Counted from the stretch's first letter, positions 33,337 to 45,159 are shown. The stretch: 64,000 bases of DNA from Breviolum minutum Mf 1.05b.01 (GCA_000507305.1 DF241131.1:1-64000), one strand, 5' to 3'. Numbers and translations: made by a program. Notes: generated by a model from the sequence alone, not told the origin.

Positions 33337-36104
33337 AATACAGGACACCTCTCCAACTTAGGGATATCATATTTTGTACGAAGGAGATTCATTTTTGCTG
33401 CAGTTGTGGTTTGTAGTTTCTTCCCTTGGGTTCGTGGTTTCAAACTATATTTTAACATGCTTTCATGTTCACCCAGAAAATTGGGGAAGATTCCCATTTT
33501 TACTCATATTTTTCAAAGGGGTTGAAATTATCAACTAGTTACTAGTTCCCATCTTCCTAAACCTTCAAGGCGTTTTTTTCGGTCGTTTGTTGTTTTTCCT
33601 CCGCCGTCCTCATTTGGAGATGCCTACCCATTGTCGACTGGAATTTCAACGGTCAATTCTAGCTGGTCAAATTTTTCAGCAAACAAGTGCTGAAGCAACT
33701 CAACTTTCCCCTGGATTGCTTTGCACCATAGTAAATCGTATTTGGGGGAATACTTGTTACTTTTTCCAAGCATCTTTTGCAAATCTAAGTATATACAAGA
33801 ATAGTCTACCCTGGAATTTTGGATGAAATAAGTCGGTATTAAACTACTAGTCACTAGTCTTTTTCGGTTCAAGACCATTGAGTCATGTGAGCCAGGAAAA
33901 AACACACTTATTTTCCAATATACTGATTGTTTAACAGGGATCCTTATAATGGTTGATTATAATCCCCCTTTAACTGTGTAGTATAATCATCCATATCAAT
34001 ATACCCTAAACAACTAGCGTTTATTTCATTGCTCCATTATACACTCCCTAAAAATGATGGAAACCTCCAATTTAGATAGTCCGTGAAAACTAAGAACTGC
34101 CCTCTGAAAAATGTATGGTCAACCAATGGACTTCCAGGGCGCCTAATTTTCATCAAACGCAGTCGTAGCCCTGAAGCTGTCAGGGATACGACGAAAAGAC
34201 CATTTCCGTCTTTTTGTTTCCCATACTTGGAGAATCATGACGTACAAGGTGGGCCCCTACCAATATATGTATATATGGATGTTTCCGAAAATAGTGGTAC
34301 CCCCAAATCATCCATTTTATTGGGGTTTTCCATTATAAACCATCCATTTTGGAGTACCCCTATTTTTTGGAAACACGCATATATATACATGATAAATTTG
34401 GAGTTATGGCGCCCCTATAAACGGCCGAAACTAAATGGGTAAATGGGGTGACTGATCCCTCTAAGTTGAGTTATTACCCTATACTAATGATAGGTAGCAG
34501 CACCACCTTGCATGACCTGGTGGTGGTTTCACGTATTCTTCAGAATTTGTACCCTAATAAGTTCTTCAGAATTTGCATTCCCGTGAAACATCCGCAAAAA
34601 AAACAAAAAACTATAGGTGGTGGTTTCCAACACATGGTATTTTTTTTGTCAATCTCCTACTTTGGGAAATTGATCCACTTTGACTATGACAACTTTTTTG
34701 AGATGGGGGTGGTTCAAACATCAACTACTTGATGATAATTTGACCAGATTCTCCCGGGCATTTTGCCCGGGCCCAACGCTTCTCCAACTCTGCTGTTAGC
34801 GACATGCTATGCAGGGTTCGAGGGGAATGACGCTTAGGGAAATTCGCGTTGTACAGAGCATCATGAATCCTGAACGGTGTCAGGGCGTTTTTCAAAGTCC
34901 TGCGACTCTTTTGTTTGTGGTGCATATAAACGCGACAAGATAAGCGAACAAAATAGATTTCGTACACACTTGGAACAGACCTAATGATGGATTACGCGGA
35001 AAAAAATGAGAAAAAAGAGACATGTGATGCGTTTTTCAGGGTCTTAGCGGGATTGAATCTTTCTACATGAAGTCGTTGAAGTTGGATGATCACACATGGC
35101 ATGGCAAAGCAATCATGTACCCTCCCGGAAAGTCACAGTTTGCCCCTGAAAATTGGTTGGTTGTGAGATGATCCTTTCCCTTTGGGGCAAAAAAAGGGAC
35201 TATTTTTAGTGGCTTTTTGCTGTTCTGTTTCAGGAAGGGTGATGGCTTGGTAGTGAAAACAAACACCGTCATCAACAATTTTGCAAACATTCAAAAATTG
35301 GCAGCATCCCAGAACCCTAAACATCCACTTTAAAATAGTTGTTTGGTGCAACAACCATTTTTCATGTAGATTTGGAATCATCCAAGTGAAACAACCATTT
35401 TAAAGTATTTTAAAGTGGATGTTTAGGGTTCCAGGATAGTAACAAGTAACATAACTCCTGGCTGGGTGGTTTCAAGCATTTCTATTCTCACCCCTTGGGG
35501 AAGATTCCGATTTTGATAATTGTTCAAAAGGGTTCTAGACCAGTGTTGATGCTTCAGAAATCTGACGATCACCAGTTGAGTCTTTGAGAATATCCCATGT
35601 TTCATAGGACTTCATTATCCCTAGTCTGCCAAATACCTCCTGTTTTTGGGGTCCAAATACTTCCTCACCAGGTGTTTGGAAGCCTAGATATTCCAAGATT
35701 TTTGGTCGCCCAAAAAAAAGAAACCACTCGAGGTTGGACGTCGTTTTAGCATCGGGCCAGACATATCTGCAAGATTTGTCGCCCGAACGTCAAGCGCAAG
35801 GCGCGGTGTGTTTTTGGGTTTGGGGTTGACATGCGATGATAAATGACAACCCACCTGCAAAAACCCATACTTCCAGGAATGTGAAAGGGGACCTAGTTTC
35901 AGATTTTACTTCCCTGAAAACAAATGGCTGGAACTTCAACATCACCCCTTAAAAAAAAATCATCTGAACTAAAACAATCATCACTTTGGGTTCAAAGTGC
36001 TACCCTCCAGGAAACTAACATATCCCCCAAAAATGGCATTTTGAAGATGATTTTCCTTTTCCCAAGGTGGGATATGTTAATCCCCTGGAGGGTAATCTTC
36101 CAAG
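33337..36104. other. element-dense block with few exon hints
   Basis: C (33445, 34522, 34618), Q relic (33930), B (34245-34505) around K (34268-34385), and G (35118, 36000). A GC-richer spot at 35730-35815 has readings such as RHICKICRPNVKRKAR or LDVVLASGQTYLQDLSPERQ, bordered by tttag and GTGTGT; probably a small exon but the frame is undecided. Confidence 0.5.
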
Positions 36105-36277
36105 GTGCATGTACAACTGCCATCCATCTTGCCACGAGTCTTGCCAAGTCTTGTGCCAATCACCAGTGATCGAAGGCATTGAGTTGTTCAAGGAGATGCT
36201 TCTTTGGCAACGAAAACAACGAGGTTGCAGGCCAGCAAAAAGACAAACAAACAAACAAACAAACAAAAACCTAGCTG
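36105..36277 (+). CDS. Cys-rich exon with in-frame acaaac repeat
   Basis: After the acceptor cttccaag it reads CMYNCHPSCHESCQVLCQSP (five Cys at four-residue spacing), then VIEGIELFKEMLLWQRKQRG and a tail encoded by an acaaac microsatellite (TNKQTNKN). It ends in phase 1 at a GTGGTTTC donor, which is the left end of a family C element. The next exon completes GAC (Asp). The Cys spacing hints at a metal-binding or disulfide segment, but no known zinc finger fits. Confidence 0.68.
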
Positions 36278-36367
36278 GTGGTTTCAAACATTTGTTTTCA
36301 CCCTTACTTGGGGAAATGATCCCAATTTTGACTCATATTTTTCAAATGGGTTGAAACCACCAACTAG
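36278..36367 (+). mobile_element. family C introner, phase-verified
   Basis: Left end ggtggtttcaaac, right end gttgaaaccaccaactag: the TIR arms (ggtggtttcaa / ttgaaaccacc) coincide with donor and acceptor, and the flanking exons join in frame. Typical interior: ttttcaccc..tggggaa.atgatccc.attttgac..atatttttcaaatgg. Other copies lie near 725-800, 7690-7794, 12802-12905, 14345-14432, 16913-17014, 23726-23818, 33445-33535, 34522, 34618-34730, 38485-38587, 43942, 44346-44446, 53070-53163, 54272-54366 and 62866-62965. Many end in ccaccaactag or ccaaccag. Confidence 0.88.
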
Positions 36368-36409
36368 ACAAAAACACTTGGGATATAAGCCTTTGTGTTC
36401 CTGGAAATG
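36368..36409 (+). CDS. exon DKNTWDISLCVPGN after family C introner
   Basis: Starting at the base after ccaccaactag, it completes the Asp codon from the upstream exon, reads KNTWDISLCVPGN and ends in phase 1 at GTGGGA (36410). The exact fit at the left junction supports the 90-base family C element as a spliced intron. Confidence 0.65.
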
Positions 36410-36878
36410 GTGGGATCTTTTGATCTTTTCGAGTGCTAAGATAAATTCAGTGGCGGTTTTTTGGAAGGTACAAAATTGATGTTGAGTAGTATGGTTTGAT
36501 CCTGGCAGTGCGTACTCTTCCTCCCATAATCACAGAAGTTAGAAATGGGGCCCCCCAAGACTTGTTTCCTTTACAATAGATTACAATAGGGTCATGCTCC
36601 ACTTTCATGATTATGGGAGGAAGGGTAAACTTGGTAAAGATCTTAGATTGATTTTTTTTGAAGAATCAAAGTGGCAAGTGTTGCACCCACCAGCTTGGCA
36701 CTGGTGAACAACCTGAATTCTGGTGTAGACATGGGTGTCACGCTCTGAATGACCCTAGGCCTGATTTAAGAGCTTCTTAACCATTGGTTTCCCTCATAAA
36801 GGCCTTCTTAAACCATTTCTTTTTTAAGGGGTGGTACGTTAGGGGTGGGTACATTGACCACAGTGGTTGAGCCAGCTA

Positions 36879-37018
36879 CAAGATGGGCCTACTACCCGTT
36901 ATAAATGGAGTTGTGGGGATGGCCTTACAACTGGGTATCTCGGATTATTTCATCCCTATAAATGGAGTTATAGACCATTATAGGCCCCTACTTACATCTG
37001 GTAGGTGCCCACCTTGTA
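36879..37018 (+). mobile_element. family B TIR element (caaggtgggccc)
   Basis: Ends caagatgggcc / ggtgcccaccttg, with the interior built from ttataaatggagttat and its complement. Related copies: 150-275, 1725-1925, 9770-9860, 20805-20925, 28411-28585, 28795-28925, 31995-32130, 34245-34505, 43134-43280, 45660-45750 and 58660-58800. Frequent next to family A and D copies. Confidence 0.85.
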
Positions 37019-37460
37019 AAGTGAAGGAGGGACATATTAATATGCATTTCAGTTGTGAACATGCCGAGCAGTTTGGTTTATTTTTGTCCGGGATAAATTC
37101 AGGGGCGCAGCTAATTTGAAGAGGATTTTTTTTGTTGCCATTCCGACATCTTTTGAGGTTGATTGTGTTCAATATACCCTACCTGGATGTCACAGGAAGT
37201 TAGGAAATGGTTATTAAATGGGTAACCCCAATATGTTCCCTTGAAAAGTAGTTTATAATCCATTTACATCCATTTACTAACCATTTAGTAACCTTCCAAA
37301 CACCTGAGCAGTGAAAAAAGGGACCTTGGTTGCTTGGATGGTATAGGGGATAAAATCCTACCAATTACTATAGACTATAGAGTTTATCATTTCCCATTAT
37401 GGAAATCCCTATTAAACAACCACTATCATGGAAAGTAACAATGGTTTTTCCGTGGCTCAG

Positions 37461-37554
37461 CAAACCTGAGGAGCTAGGTTTCTGGACCCCCCACAAACCT
37501 GCCAAGCAAAGACCGAAGCTCGGAAGCTATCAATGGAAGACTATAGGGATAGAC
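37461..37554 (+). CDS. exon KPEELGFWTPHKPAKQRPKL
   Basis: It starts after the right end of a family Q element (ttttccgtggctcag), matching the acceptor position in the other Q copies. It reads KPEELGFWTPHKPAKQRPKL then GSYQWKTIGID, with GTAGCA at 37555 as donor; the frame stays open to 37647. Basic and aromatic; function unknown. Confidence 0.52.
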
Positions 37555-37864
37555 GTAGCAATCCTTAATTTCACAACGATGCACACCGGTGCTTCGACTT
37601 TCATTTACCCATATAGGATCTCTGTGTGTGTGGTATATGTACGATAAAAGACAACCAAATCCCAAGTACTCCCTGGACTTTTCACAGAGGAGTCCTGCTA
37701 TTGATTGTGGTTAAATGTTTGAACCTTATTGATTCTTGTAATTTACAGTCGACTCATGAGCTTCATGGCACATTATGTGGATATATTTACACAAGTTTAT
37801 GTACGTCGAGAGATATATAACAGGAACATGAGCCATTTCATGAGCATGAGCATATCAGCCAAGG

Positions 37865-38455
37865 CAGAATGAGTCTGAAGCTGAAGCCTACACTGTTGCA
37901 GGAAAGACCTGTTGAGAAAGTACATCAACAGAGGATAAGACTGAACAGCAAGAAGAGACTGAGGAAGAATTCTTCAGAAAGCATGGGTTTTGCAAAACCA
38001 CCACCAGCTCCAGGGACTGCAAGTGCAAGGACAACTGGAAGCATTGCTTCAGTGGCAGCAATGGCTGCTTTTTCATCAACGACGCTTTTGGCTGAACCAA
38101 ACTTTCAAGGAGACTGCAAGGTGTTTGTGCGAAGAGTGTTAACAAAGAACACCTCGAATGATTAGCAGGTTGTCCAAGCAAGCGCATCCTCCTGAAACCA
38201 CCTTTGAGTGTTGAAAAGAAACCCATGAAGGCACTTGTTGCACTTGTGGTGCAAATGACCTTTGGTTCTGCTGACAAAGCAGAAATGTTGATTGCAGAGT
38301 TGCTTGGTTTTCAAATTTTTCAATGTATACATGAATGTCAGCAAGTACATGTCATGTACATGGTTCTTGCCAAGCAAAAAGCCTTCGTCATGATTCATGC
38401 CTCTCAGCAAGCATTGCGTTTTGAACATCATTTTATCAAGGATTATAAAGGGTAA
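37865..38455 (+). pseudogene. 590-base frame broken only by three UGA
   Basis: One frame covers about 196 codons with TGA after GKTC, NDAFG and EHLE and no TAA/TAG before 38453. It contains an acidic run (EDKTEQQEETEEEFF), a Cys cluster (CKTTTSSRDCKCKDNWKHC) and a hydrophobic-helical end (KALVALVVQMTFGSADKAEM). An ATG-initiated 98-codon frame overlaps the first half (MSLKLKPTLLQERPVEKV). The whole interval has no TIR element. It is either a degraded mobile-element gene or a retrocopy. Confidence 0.4.
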
Positions 38456-38587
38456 ACCTTTTTTTCAAGTTGATTTTAAGCTGGGTGGTGGCAACTCAAA
38501 GATTTTTTATTTTCACCCCGAAATTTGGAGAAGATGAACCCATTTTGACTCATATTTTTTGAAGGGGTTGGTTCAACCACCAACTAG

Positions 38588-38731
38588 TAAGCCCCTTCGA
38601 ATTTTTGCCCCTGCTAAAAAAACCCTGCCTCGGCTTTCTCCATCTTCTCCAACCAGGCAGTCCTTGGGTCCCTTGGCCGTCAGCGCCTTGCGACAGAGAG
38701 AGTCGGCGCGGGAGGCGGGGAGAACTTGGGG
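38588..38731 (+). CDS. basic Ser/Pro exon with RQRESAREAGR
   Basis: It follows a family C element whose tail (caaccaccaactag) is the acceptor. One frame reads KPLRIFAPAKKTLPRLSPSS, PTRQSLGPLAVSALRQRESA, REAGRTWG and stays open to 38807. The QRESAREAGR segment recalls QRESAKRARE of the 11444 exon. No clean GT donor is near 38720; GT at 38732 is used here. Confidence 0.5.
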
Positions 38732-39768
38732 GTCCAGAAGTTTTCATCTTGGGGTCCAGTTCGGAGAAAGGGGGTTATTTCACAAGAGAAACCTTCTTAG
38801 GGGGTGATTCTTAATCCCTAGGGATCCTGGCTCACCTTACGTCAGATGATGAGATTAGGGTGTTTTTTTATCACCTCCGAAACGCAAGGTATTTAGGTTC
38901 CATGCTCCCATTATCAGAAGGTGACTTGATACAGGATGATACAGGGGGTTGTTAATATCTAAACAAAAAATCCAACAGAACCCTGGAACATACCCCAGAC
39001 CTTCAACCACCTGTTTGTGAAGGAAACCCTTCCATATTTGTAATTTGGGGGTACCTGGGGTGTGTTCCAGGGGTCCGTTGGAATTTTCTTAGATAGTGCT
39101 AATCCCTAAGAATCATACGGTATGTCCGATTGGAAAGGGAGTATCCGTACATTCGAATTCTTTTCGGATGGGAACCCGAAAAATCCTATTCGATACAGGA
39201 GGGGTCTGGATTCCTAGGGAATAACACAAATACGACTAACAATAATAATCCCTAGGCTTCCAAACACATGGCGAGGAAGTGTTTGGACCCCAAAAACCTA
39301 CCCAAAAGATCCCAAAAGAACTTCTCAGAAACTATTTGGAAGACATAGGGGTAGAATACCATGTATGGTATATTTACCTACATGACTAGTTGATGTTTAT
39401 GGTTTTCATGTAGGTAAATAACAATGAATATACCATACACGGATGGTATGGGAAAGGAAACAAAGGGATACCTCCATAGCGGGTTGGCAACTGGGCAGGA
39501 AGCTGTTGCTTGACTTTAGATTCTGGTTTTGACACAAGGGGCATCTACTTGGAGGATGGGCCCCCACTTAGTAAGTAGCTAGGATCACCCCCATTTATAC
39601 GCTATTTGGAAGGGTAACAAACAACCCAATCCTTAGGGGACTAACTCAAAACACTCCGAGGTGCTAGTTTTGCGGAGGGGTAAGTTGAACCACCTTTAAA
39701 CTGTTTGAAGCAAACCCAAAGGGGGACCATCATCATTCGACACCTGTCATTTGTCGAATTCGATGCAG

Positions 39769-39819
39769 ATCATCATCTTGGGCACTCCACACAACGTCCC
39801 GGGTGTCGACACTTGGCTG
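39769..39819 (+). CDS. weak short exon, frame uncertain
   Basis: After cgatgcag one frame reads IIILGTPHNVPGVDTWL in phase 0 to a GTACTG donor. The other frame (SFVEFDADHHLGHSTQRPGC) is also open upstream of 39769. A family Q copy starts about 20 bases downstream. Confidence 0.32.
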
Positions 39820-40685
39820 GTACTGATCAGTTTACCCGTGGTTGGTTGTGTGAAATATAGGGGATGAAATATTACCCACTTGAATACGGATGATTAGATA
39901 AGCCAATGTAAGGATTTCATTCTTAACCAACCAGTAAAACCATGGAACGTCATAGGGATTTTGAACCTTGCTCAGGTGTTTCCCGGTTGGAAGATTGTGT
40001 CAATGAATGCCACCTTTGTGTGTTATTGACACTGAAGGTGTTGGCATTTTTGGATTACCCTCCCAAAAAAGGGATGAGCAACACTAGCTGTTGAACTAGT
40101 GAGTTTTTTTTTCAACCCGCATGAATTCCGGATTTGATTTATTTGATTTACTTGATCAACACATAATCTGGGCTTGGAAGGGCACGATTCAAACTGAGCA
40201 ACCCTTAACAGGGAGACCCCCAGGTTTCTTCTCACATCTTTTCAATGAAGTCTTGTAAGATACCCGTCGCCCCAATTCCCAAATATCCCCTTCAAGCATC
40301 AGGTCTCAATAAATGTTTAGCAACTTCCGTTCTCCCTTCATAAGAGCTTATTTTGCAATTATTTTGCACCCCAAGGTAATCTTTGATTAACATATATATT
40401 AATATACACTAATATAATCATCCTGGTGACGATGTTTCGCGTCCTGAAAGGGTTTAAGTATCAAGCGGCGCATCCCAACATACTGTTGATTCTGTTGATT
40501 TTGTCAGAAATCCTGCACCACCTGGCATATATCAAACCTTGTAAATAATGGGATAAGCAAGCTATCGACATATGAGGTTGGTAGTTTATCTCGTTATTTA
40601 CAGGGTTTTAGCACCATCCCATGTGGTTGTTTGGGATTTCTGAACCATCAAGCGTAGAATTTTCCAAAAGCACATGTTATCCCAG

Positions 40686-40832
40686 CCATCCGCAGCATCC
40701 ACCTTCCCCGAACACCCTGACCTCATCAGTTCAGGTCAGTTCGTCCAACCCCGTGCCTGCCGCGGTGATGCGTGCATGTGCTCTCTTAAAGCCGAATTTG
40801 GTCGCAGTGGAGTTTGATGAGGCGCAAAAACG
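40686..40832 (+). CDS. exon with VMRACALLKPNLVAVEFDEA
   Basis: After the acceptor ttatcccag, one frame reads SHPQHPPSPNTLTSSVQVSS then VMRACALLKPNLVAVEFDEA and QKR, to GTGTGT at 40833. The first third is also open in another frame (PSAASTFPEHPDLISS), so a frame change at a small intron near cag/gtcag (about 40735) is possible. It is GC-rich, between a family O element and a further open stretch (40897-41083, PTLFLVEPIVGNLDDTLRG) that may be another exon. Confidence 0.45.
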
Positions 40833-41319
40833 GTGTGTAGATAAACACTGAAAGCTGAGAAATTTTGCTTTCTTTAAGTGGTTGATATAGGCACTCAACC
40901 AAGCAAACCAACTCTGTTTTTGGTGGAGCCAATTGTGGGTAATCTTGATGACACATTGAGGGGCCCAGCTACAGGGAAAGTGGTGCTTGCGGGAATCTTT
41001 GGTACTTGTCACCTTGGCCTGTCGCATGTCCTGCCGGCTTTGGTACTGAAAAGATGGCAACCGGAAATCCGGCTAACCAGTTGATGTAGTAGATATCCCA
41101 GTATTCATAGGGTTTGGAATACATCCCAGGTGGTTGTTTGGGATTTCTGACAAACTAACAGTATCATTCAATTGCGCAGGGAATCAACAACCAACTTGAA
41201 GTGTAATGAGATTTGTATCCCATTGACAGGTTCACCTTTTTTTACCACAACCTACTCAGCCAATAGCTAACCTTACTAAACTTTTCTGAGGATTCCGAAT
41301 ATTTAGTAGGAAACATATC

Positions 41320-41434
41320 ATATGTATGGATGTTTCCTTAAACGGTGGTACCCCAAAATGGATGGTTTATAATGGAAAACCCTATAAAAATGGATGATTT
41401 GGGGGTACCACTATTTTCGGAAACATCCATATAT
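41320..41434 (+). mobile_element. family K TIR element (tatggatgtttcc)
   Basis: Ends tatggatgtttccttaaac / gttt..ggaaacatccatat, with mirrored ggtaccccaaaatggatgg / atggatgatttgggggtacc. Copies: 30870-30960 (diverged), 34268-34385 and 42138-42242. Very regular hairpin of about 115 bases. Confidence 0.92.
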
Positions 41435-41769
41435 TCTTTCAACAGCTTTGTTTCATGGTCCTTTGGCTGAGTGAGACATACTAGAAATGGTAGTCAAAAT
41501 TCATCAGCTACTTGGATGTCCCGTTGGAAGTTAGTATATAAACGGTTAGGACAAATGGGTTATAACCCCTATATATACCCCATGTATAAGTAGGTTATAG
41601 CCCATATTTGCTAACCATTGATCCTAACTTCCAACGAGACATCCAACATCCAAGTAAGTGATTCCCACGATTCCTTCCCCCCTATCTTTCAAGGCCCGTG
41701 GCTTACAGGAGTTGGAGAAACGTCCCAAAGGCGGGCGGCACGGCTGATTGCAACCCTTGAGAAGTGCAT

Positions 41770-41930
41770 TCGAATCAGAATGTGGCATATATAAAATTCT
41801 ATATAATATGATATGTGTATTTTTTGTACATTGTATATATCATGTAATTATCATTATATAATTTATATATATATATTTATATTTATATTGTATAAATATT
41901 ATATTTTGTACATATTTTGCCTATAGAACA
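41770..41930 (+). repeat. very AT-rich spacer
   Basis: About 160 bases with hardly any G or C (tatataatttatatatatat and variants), ending just before ttgcctatag. A candidate exon reading QRRAARLIATLEKC lies immediately before it (41700-41770). Comparable AT runs: 3109-3275, 25140-25375, 25928-25955, 49880-49915, 50560-50585, 51608-51622 and 61012-61033. Confidence 0.85.
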
Positions 41931-42681
41931 TCCTAGGGTCCCCAGTTTGTTTACCTTCCATTTTCTATGTGACATCTCCCTTCTGATTGGTTGTTCTCCG
42001 AACCTTCTCAAAACTATATGTGCCACTCAACATTACTACTCCAAAGTGCTGGAAGTCCTGGAAGTCGTTGCCACCCTTTAAAAATATGGGTGGGTACGAT
42101 ACTTTTGGATGATGAGTTTCTCCAAACCCTTGAAAAATGGATGTTTCCGCAAATAGGGGTACCCCCAAATCATCCATTTTAATAGGGTTTTCCATTAGAA
42201 ACCATCCATTTTGGGGTACCCCTATTTTTGGAAACACCCAAATCTAGGAATAAAGATGATGCAGCGAAACACAACACATGCCAACTAAAATACCAACAAA
42301 AGCATGCATTGACAGGGCCGCATACCGCCTGATACTGCCAAAGACGTATTGAAGCTCCGTCAACATACCCTCCCATAATCATGGACGTAGAAAAGTAACC
42401 GACCTAATTTACAGCCCTAAAAGGCAACATGACAATGGACAAAAACAACAACCATTTGAAGATGTATCTCCTTTTAAACTTTAAACATGGTGATTTTCTA
42501 TATTCCATGTTAGTTTACTGGAGGGTAATGGAAAATTCATCTTGGAAACATCCCATTTGTTCGACTTCCTCAAGGGTAAAGGAAAGCTGTTCATCACTTG
42601 AGTTGTGATCTTCTTGCATAAAGCTTGGATCGAAAGAAGAGAGGTGTCATGAGTCAAAGAAAAGATTGGGGTTAAAGGCAT

Positions 42682-42800
42682 CCCTAAGAATCCAGACCCC
42701 TCCCTAGAATAGATAGAATAGGATTGAGGGTTCCAATCCCTTCCTTAGAATAGGAATGTAGGGGTAATCCCTTTCTTAGGACATACCTGGATTCTTAGGG
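42682..42800 (+). mobile_element. family E TIR element (ccctaagaatccag)
   Basis: Ends ccctaagaatccagaccc / cctggattcttaggg; the interior has mirrored cctagaataggattg / ccaatccctt blocks. Copies near 3867-3978, 13565-13770, 18635-18745, 23843-23970, 28668-28790, 39100-39213, 47735-47863, 50845-50960, 53518-53642 and 61395-61502. Confidence 0.92.
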
Positions 42801-43390
42801 CATTGCAAACAATTATTGTTATACACTCCCTACAAATGATGGTTTCCAATTTACATAGCCCCTGAAAACTAAGATAGCCCCTCAGACATAAAAGTTGAAA
42901 CCAGGATACCTCTGTGGCACAAATATATATCAACCTCCCTGAAACTAACATGTTGCTCTAAAAAGGGTGGTTCCAATTAAAAATCTCAGAAGCCATTGAC
43001 TTGGAACATTCCAACAAATTCCTAACCTACAACCAACCTATATACAGTACGCCCGCCCAAAAGACTAACGGCTGGAACCCGAACACTAACATAAGCATTC
43101 AAACTAACTCTTTTCATCTTTATCCCAGCATCCTGCAAGGTGGGCCCCGAGCTGTTACAAATTCGGAGTTATATTTTTCACCCCTATAAATGGGCGCAAA
43201 TACATGGGTTTCAAATTTCACTGGAGTGCCGGGTGAAATTTCACCCCGAAATACGTGGAGTGACATTGTCAGCCCCTACTTTGTAGATACACGCCCTGAA
43301 AAACCACATCTAATAATATTGGAAAAAATCTCCATTTTCAATATAGTAAATATATGTACATCAACTCATTCATGGGTGGAACATCTCCAG

Positions 43391-43559
43391 CAAAATCGTC
43401 ATGTTATAATTTCACTGGTTTTCCGGGTTGGCGACGGCGACTTCCTCCTATCGCCGGTCATGCCGCCGGTGGAATCTATGGACATCGAAGCTGCTGCTGG
43501 CGACCTGGCGCCGGAGCCGGAGCAGCAACGGTCGTTCCAAGGAGGGACCGAAGTGGCAG
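43391..43559 (+). CDS. acidic exon MDIEAAAGDLAPEPEQQR
   Basis: The acceptor is acatctccag and the donor GTTGGG at 43560. The phase 0 frame reads QNRHVIISLVFRVGDGDFLL, SPVMPPVESMDIEAAAGDLA and PEPEQQRSFQGG. It is a GC-rich island; all frames are open in its last third because of composition, but only this one is open throughout. The C-terminal half is acidic and Ala/Pro-rich, like the 13281 exon. Confidence 0.58.
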
Positions 43560-43614
43560 GTTGGGGCGGGGGTTAGTGGTGAGGTTGACGCGTTACACCT
43601 GGTACTCTCCCTAT

Positions 43615-43743
43615 AGACATCCGAATACCTGGTGAGTAGGTGTTTGAACCCATTTGAACCCCCACACATCTCCTGAGAGAATGTGTTTTTTTTGGTTTCA
43701 AACACCTACTCACTAGGTATTTGGAGGATTTTGGATGTCTAGG
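43615..43743 (+). mobile_element. family P TIR element (atacctggtgagtaggtgtt)
   Basis: Left catccgaatacctggtgagtaggtgtttgaac, right caaacacctactcactaggtatttgg..gatgtctaggg. Copies or fragments: 2335-2455 (near identical), 2800-2910, 10640-10680, 12530, 25510, 30365-30395, 35640-35690, 39250-39350 and 57410-57505. Confidence 0.88.
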
Positions 43744-44446
43744 GTCTAAACAGCCATTTTTTTATGGGATGTTTATTGAAACAATGATTTTTTAATGTAA
43801 AGATTTGGAATCATCCCCTGAAAAAAAGCTAGCGAATGTCCCCTGAAAAAGGAGTACATATCATATCTTCACCAGGTGGACCTGTGGTGTATCATTAGGA
43901 ATATCTATAATCCCAAAGCAAGATTGCTTGCTACTATAGGTGGTGGTTTCTTGAAATAATTCATAATTTGAGAAGCATATTTTTCAAGTGGGCGGTGCTC
44001 TTCTGTCAATTTGGGGTGATACCAGATTGCACACCCATGTTTCCAGTAATCAACCGCTTCAACCGATCAAACGTCCTTCAAGGCGCATCCCAACTGACGT
44101 GGTTCGTTTTGGTTTGTTGGACTCGAACTTTCTCAAGTGATAAAAGACATCAAATCAACTGCCTACTCTGGGAAGTTTTTTTTGTTTTTTGATAATATGT
44201 TTTACCCCGCTAGGAGAAAAAACAAATAGGTTTCCTGGCCCCAGCATCTGACAAAAACCTTCAACAAAAATATCATGCAAGCCACCTCCAAGTCAACCAT
44301 TTTGGTTTAAAGTCCAGTTTTTTGAGCCGAAATAAAAATAACTAGGTGGTGGTTTCAAATATGTTTTATTTTCGCCCCTATTTGGGGAAGATTCCCATTT
44401 TGACTATTCAGTAATATTTCTCAAACGGGTTGAAACCGCCAACCAG

Positions 44447-44672
44447 AAAAACTTCGAACTTGTCCCGTGCCGTGGGCTTTTATCATCTCTCACGGTTGGT
44501 TCGCATCTCTACTCGGACCTTGCGCTTGAGGACCTTGCGGTTGCCTGAAGGGACGGCACGCCGTGGTTTTTTCAACGCTTTCACCTTTGGTGCTCACATG
44601 GCTGCGACGGACGTTTATCACCTTGACACCCTATGTACTCATCGTTGGTTCGGCTCGCCTGGTGACCAGTGA
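44447..44672 (+). CDS. Arg-rich exon after family C introner
   Basis: It starts after gaaaccgccaaccag, the right end of a family C element. The longest frame reads TSNLSRAVGFYHLSRLVRIS, TRTLRLRTLRLPEGTARRGF and ends at TGA 44670. A second frame (KNFELVPCRGLLSSLTVGSH) is attractive for the first 33 codons, then meets TGA. It is clearly an island of different composition; the true frame and extent are uncertain. Confidence 0.42.
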
Positions 44673-45159
44673 ACGCTTTTTGCACCTCGGCGAGTCCCGG
44701 AGTTTTGGGGAGGACCTACATGGGACGGGTTAAGGTATATTTACCTACATGAAAACCCATAAACATCAACCATTAAGCCTAAATAAGGGTAAATATACCA
44801 GTCCCATGGATCTTATGGGTGTGTTTGTGAGAATTTCCTGTGATGTTAGTTTTTTTTTGTGGCTTGAGCTATAGGATTTAAGGATTCGATATCATCACCA
44901 GCCTTACTGAAAGAAAATAATCAATCCATATCCATTGATTTTCCATGTATTTAGAAATTGTGGAAGGTTTCTCAGCATTCTTTCTTGTGACTTTGTTTTT
45001 TGGGGTGTCCCCACTTTGATTCCATAAGCTTATCGTAACGGAAGTAGGCTGGAAGCTCACAAATTCTGGAGGTTATGACGGAAGGAAGTTCTCAGCATTG
45101 GTTGCGTGAGATGTTGTGCAGGTACTTGGAATCCATGTAACCGGTATAGTCATGGCCAG

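Noticed and set aside
35730..35815. Ribosomal-protein-like zinc ribbon (HICKICRPNVKRKARC)
   Set aside because: The motif is short, two other frames are also open, and no flanking conserved residues were found.
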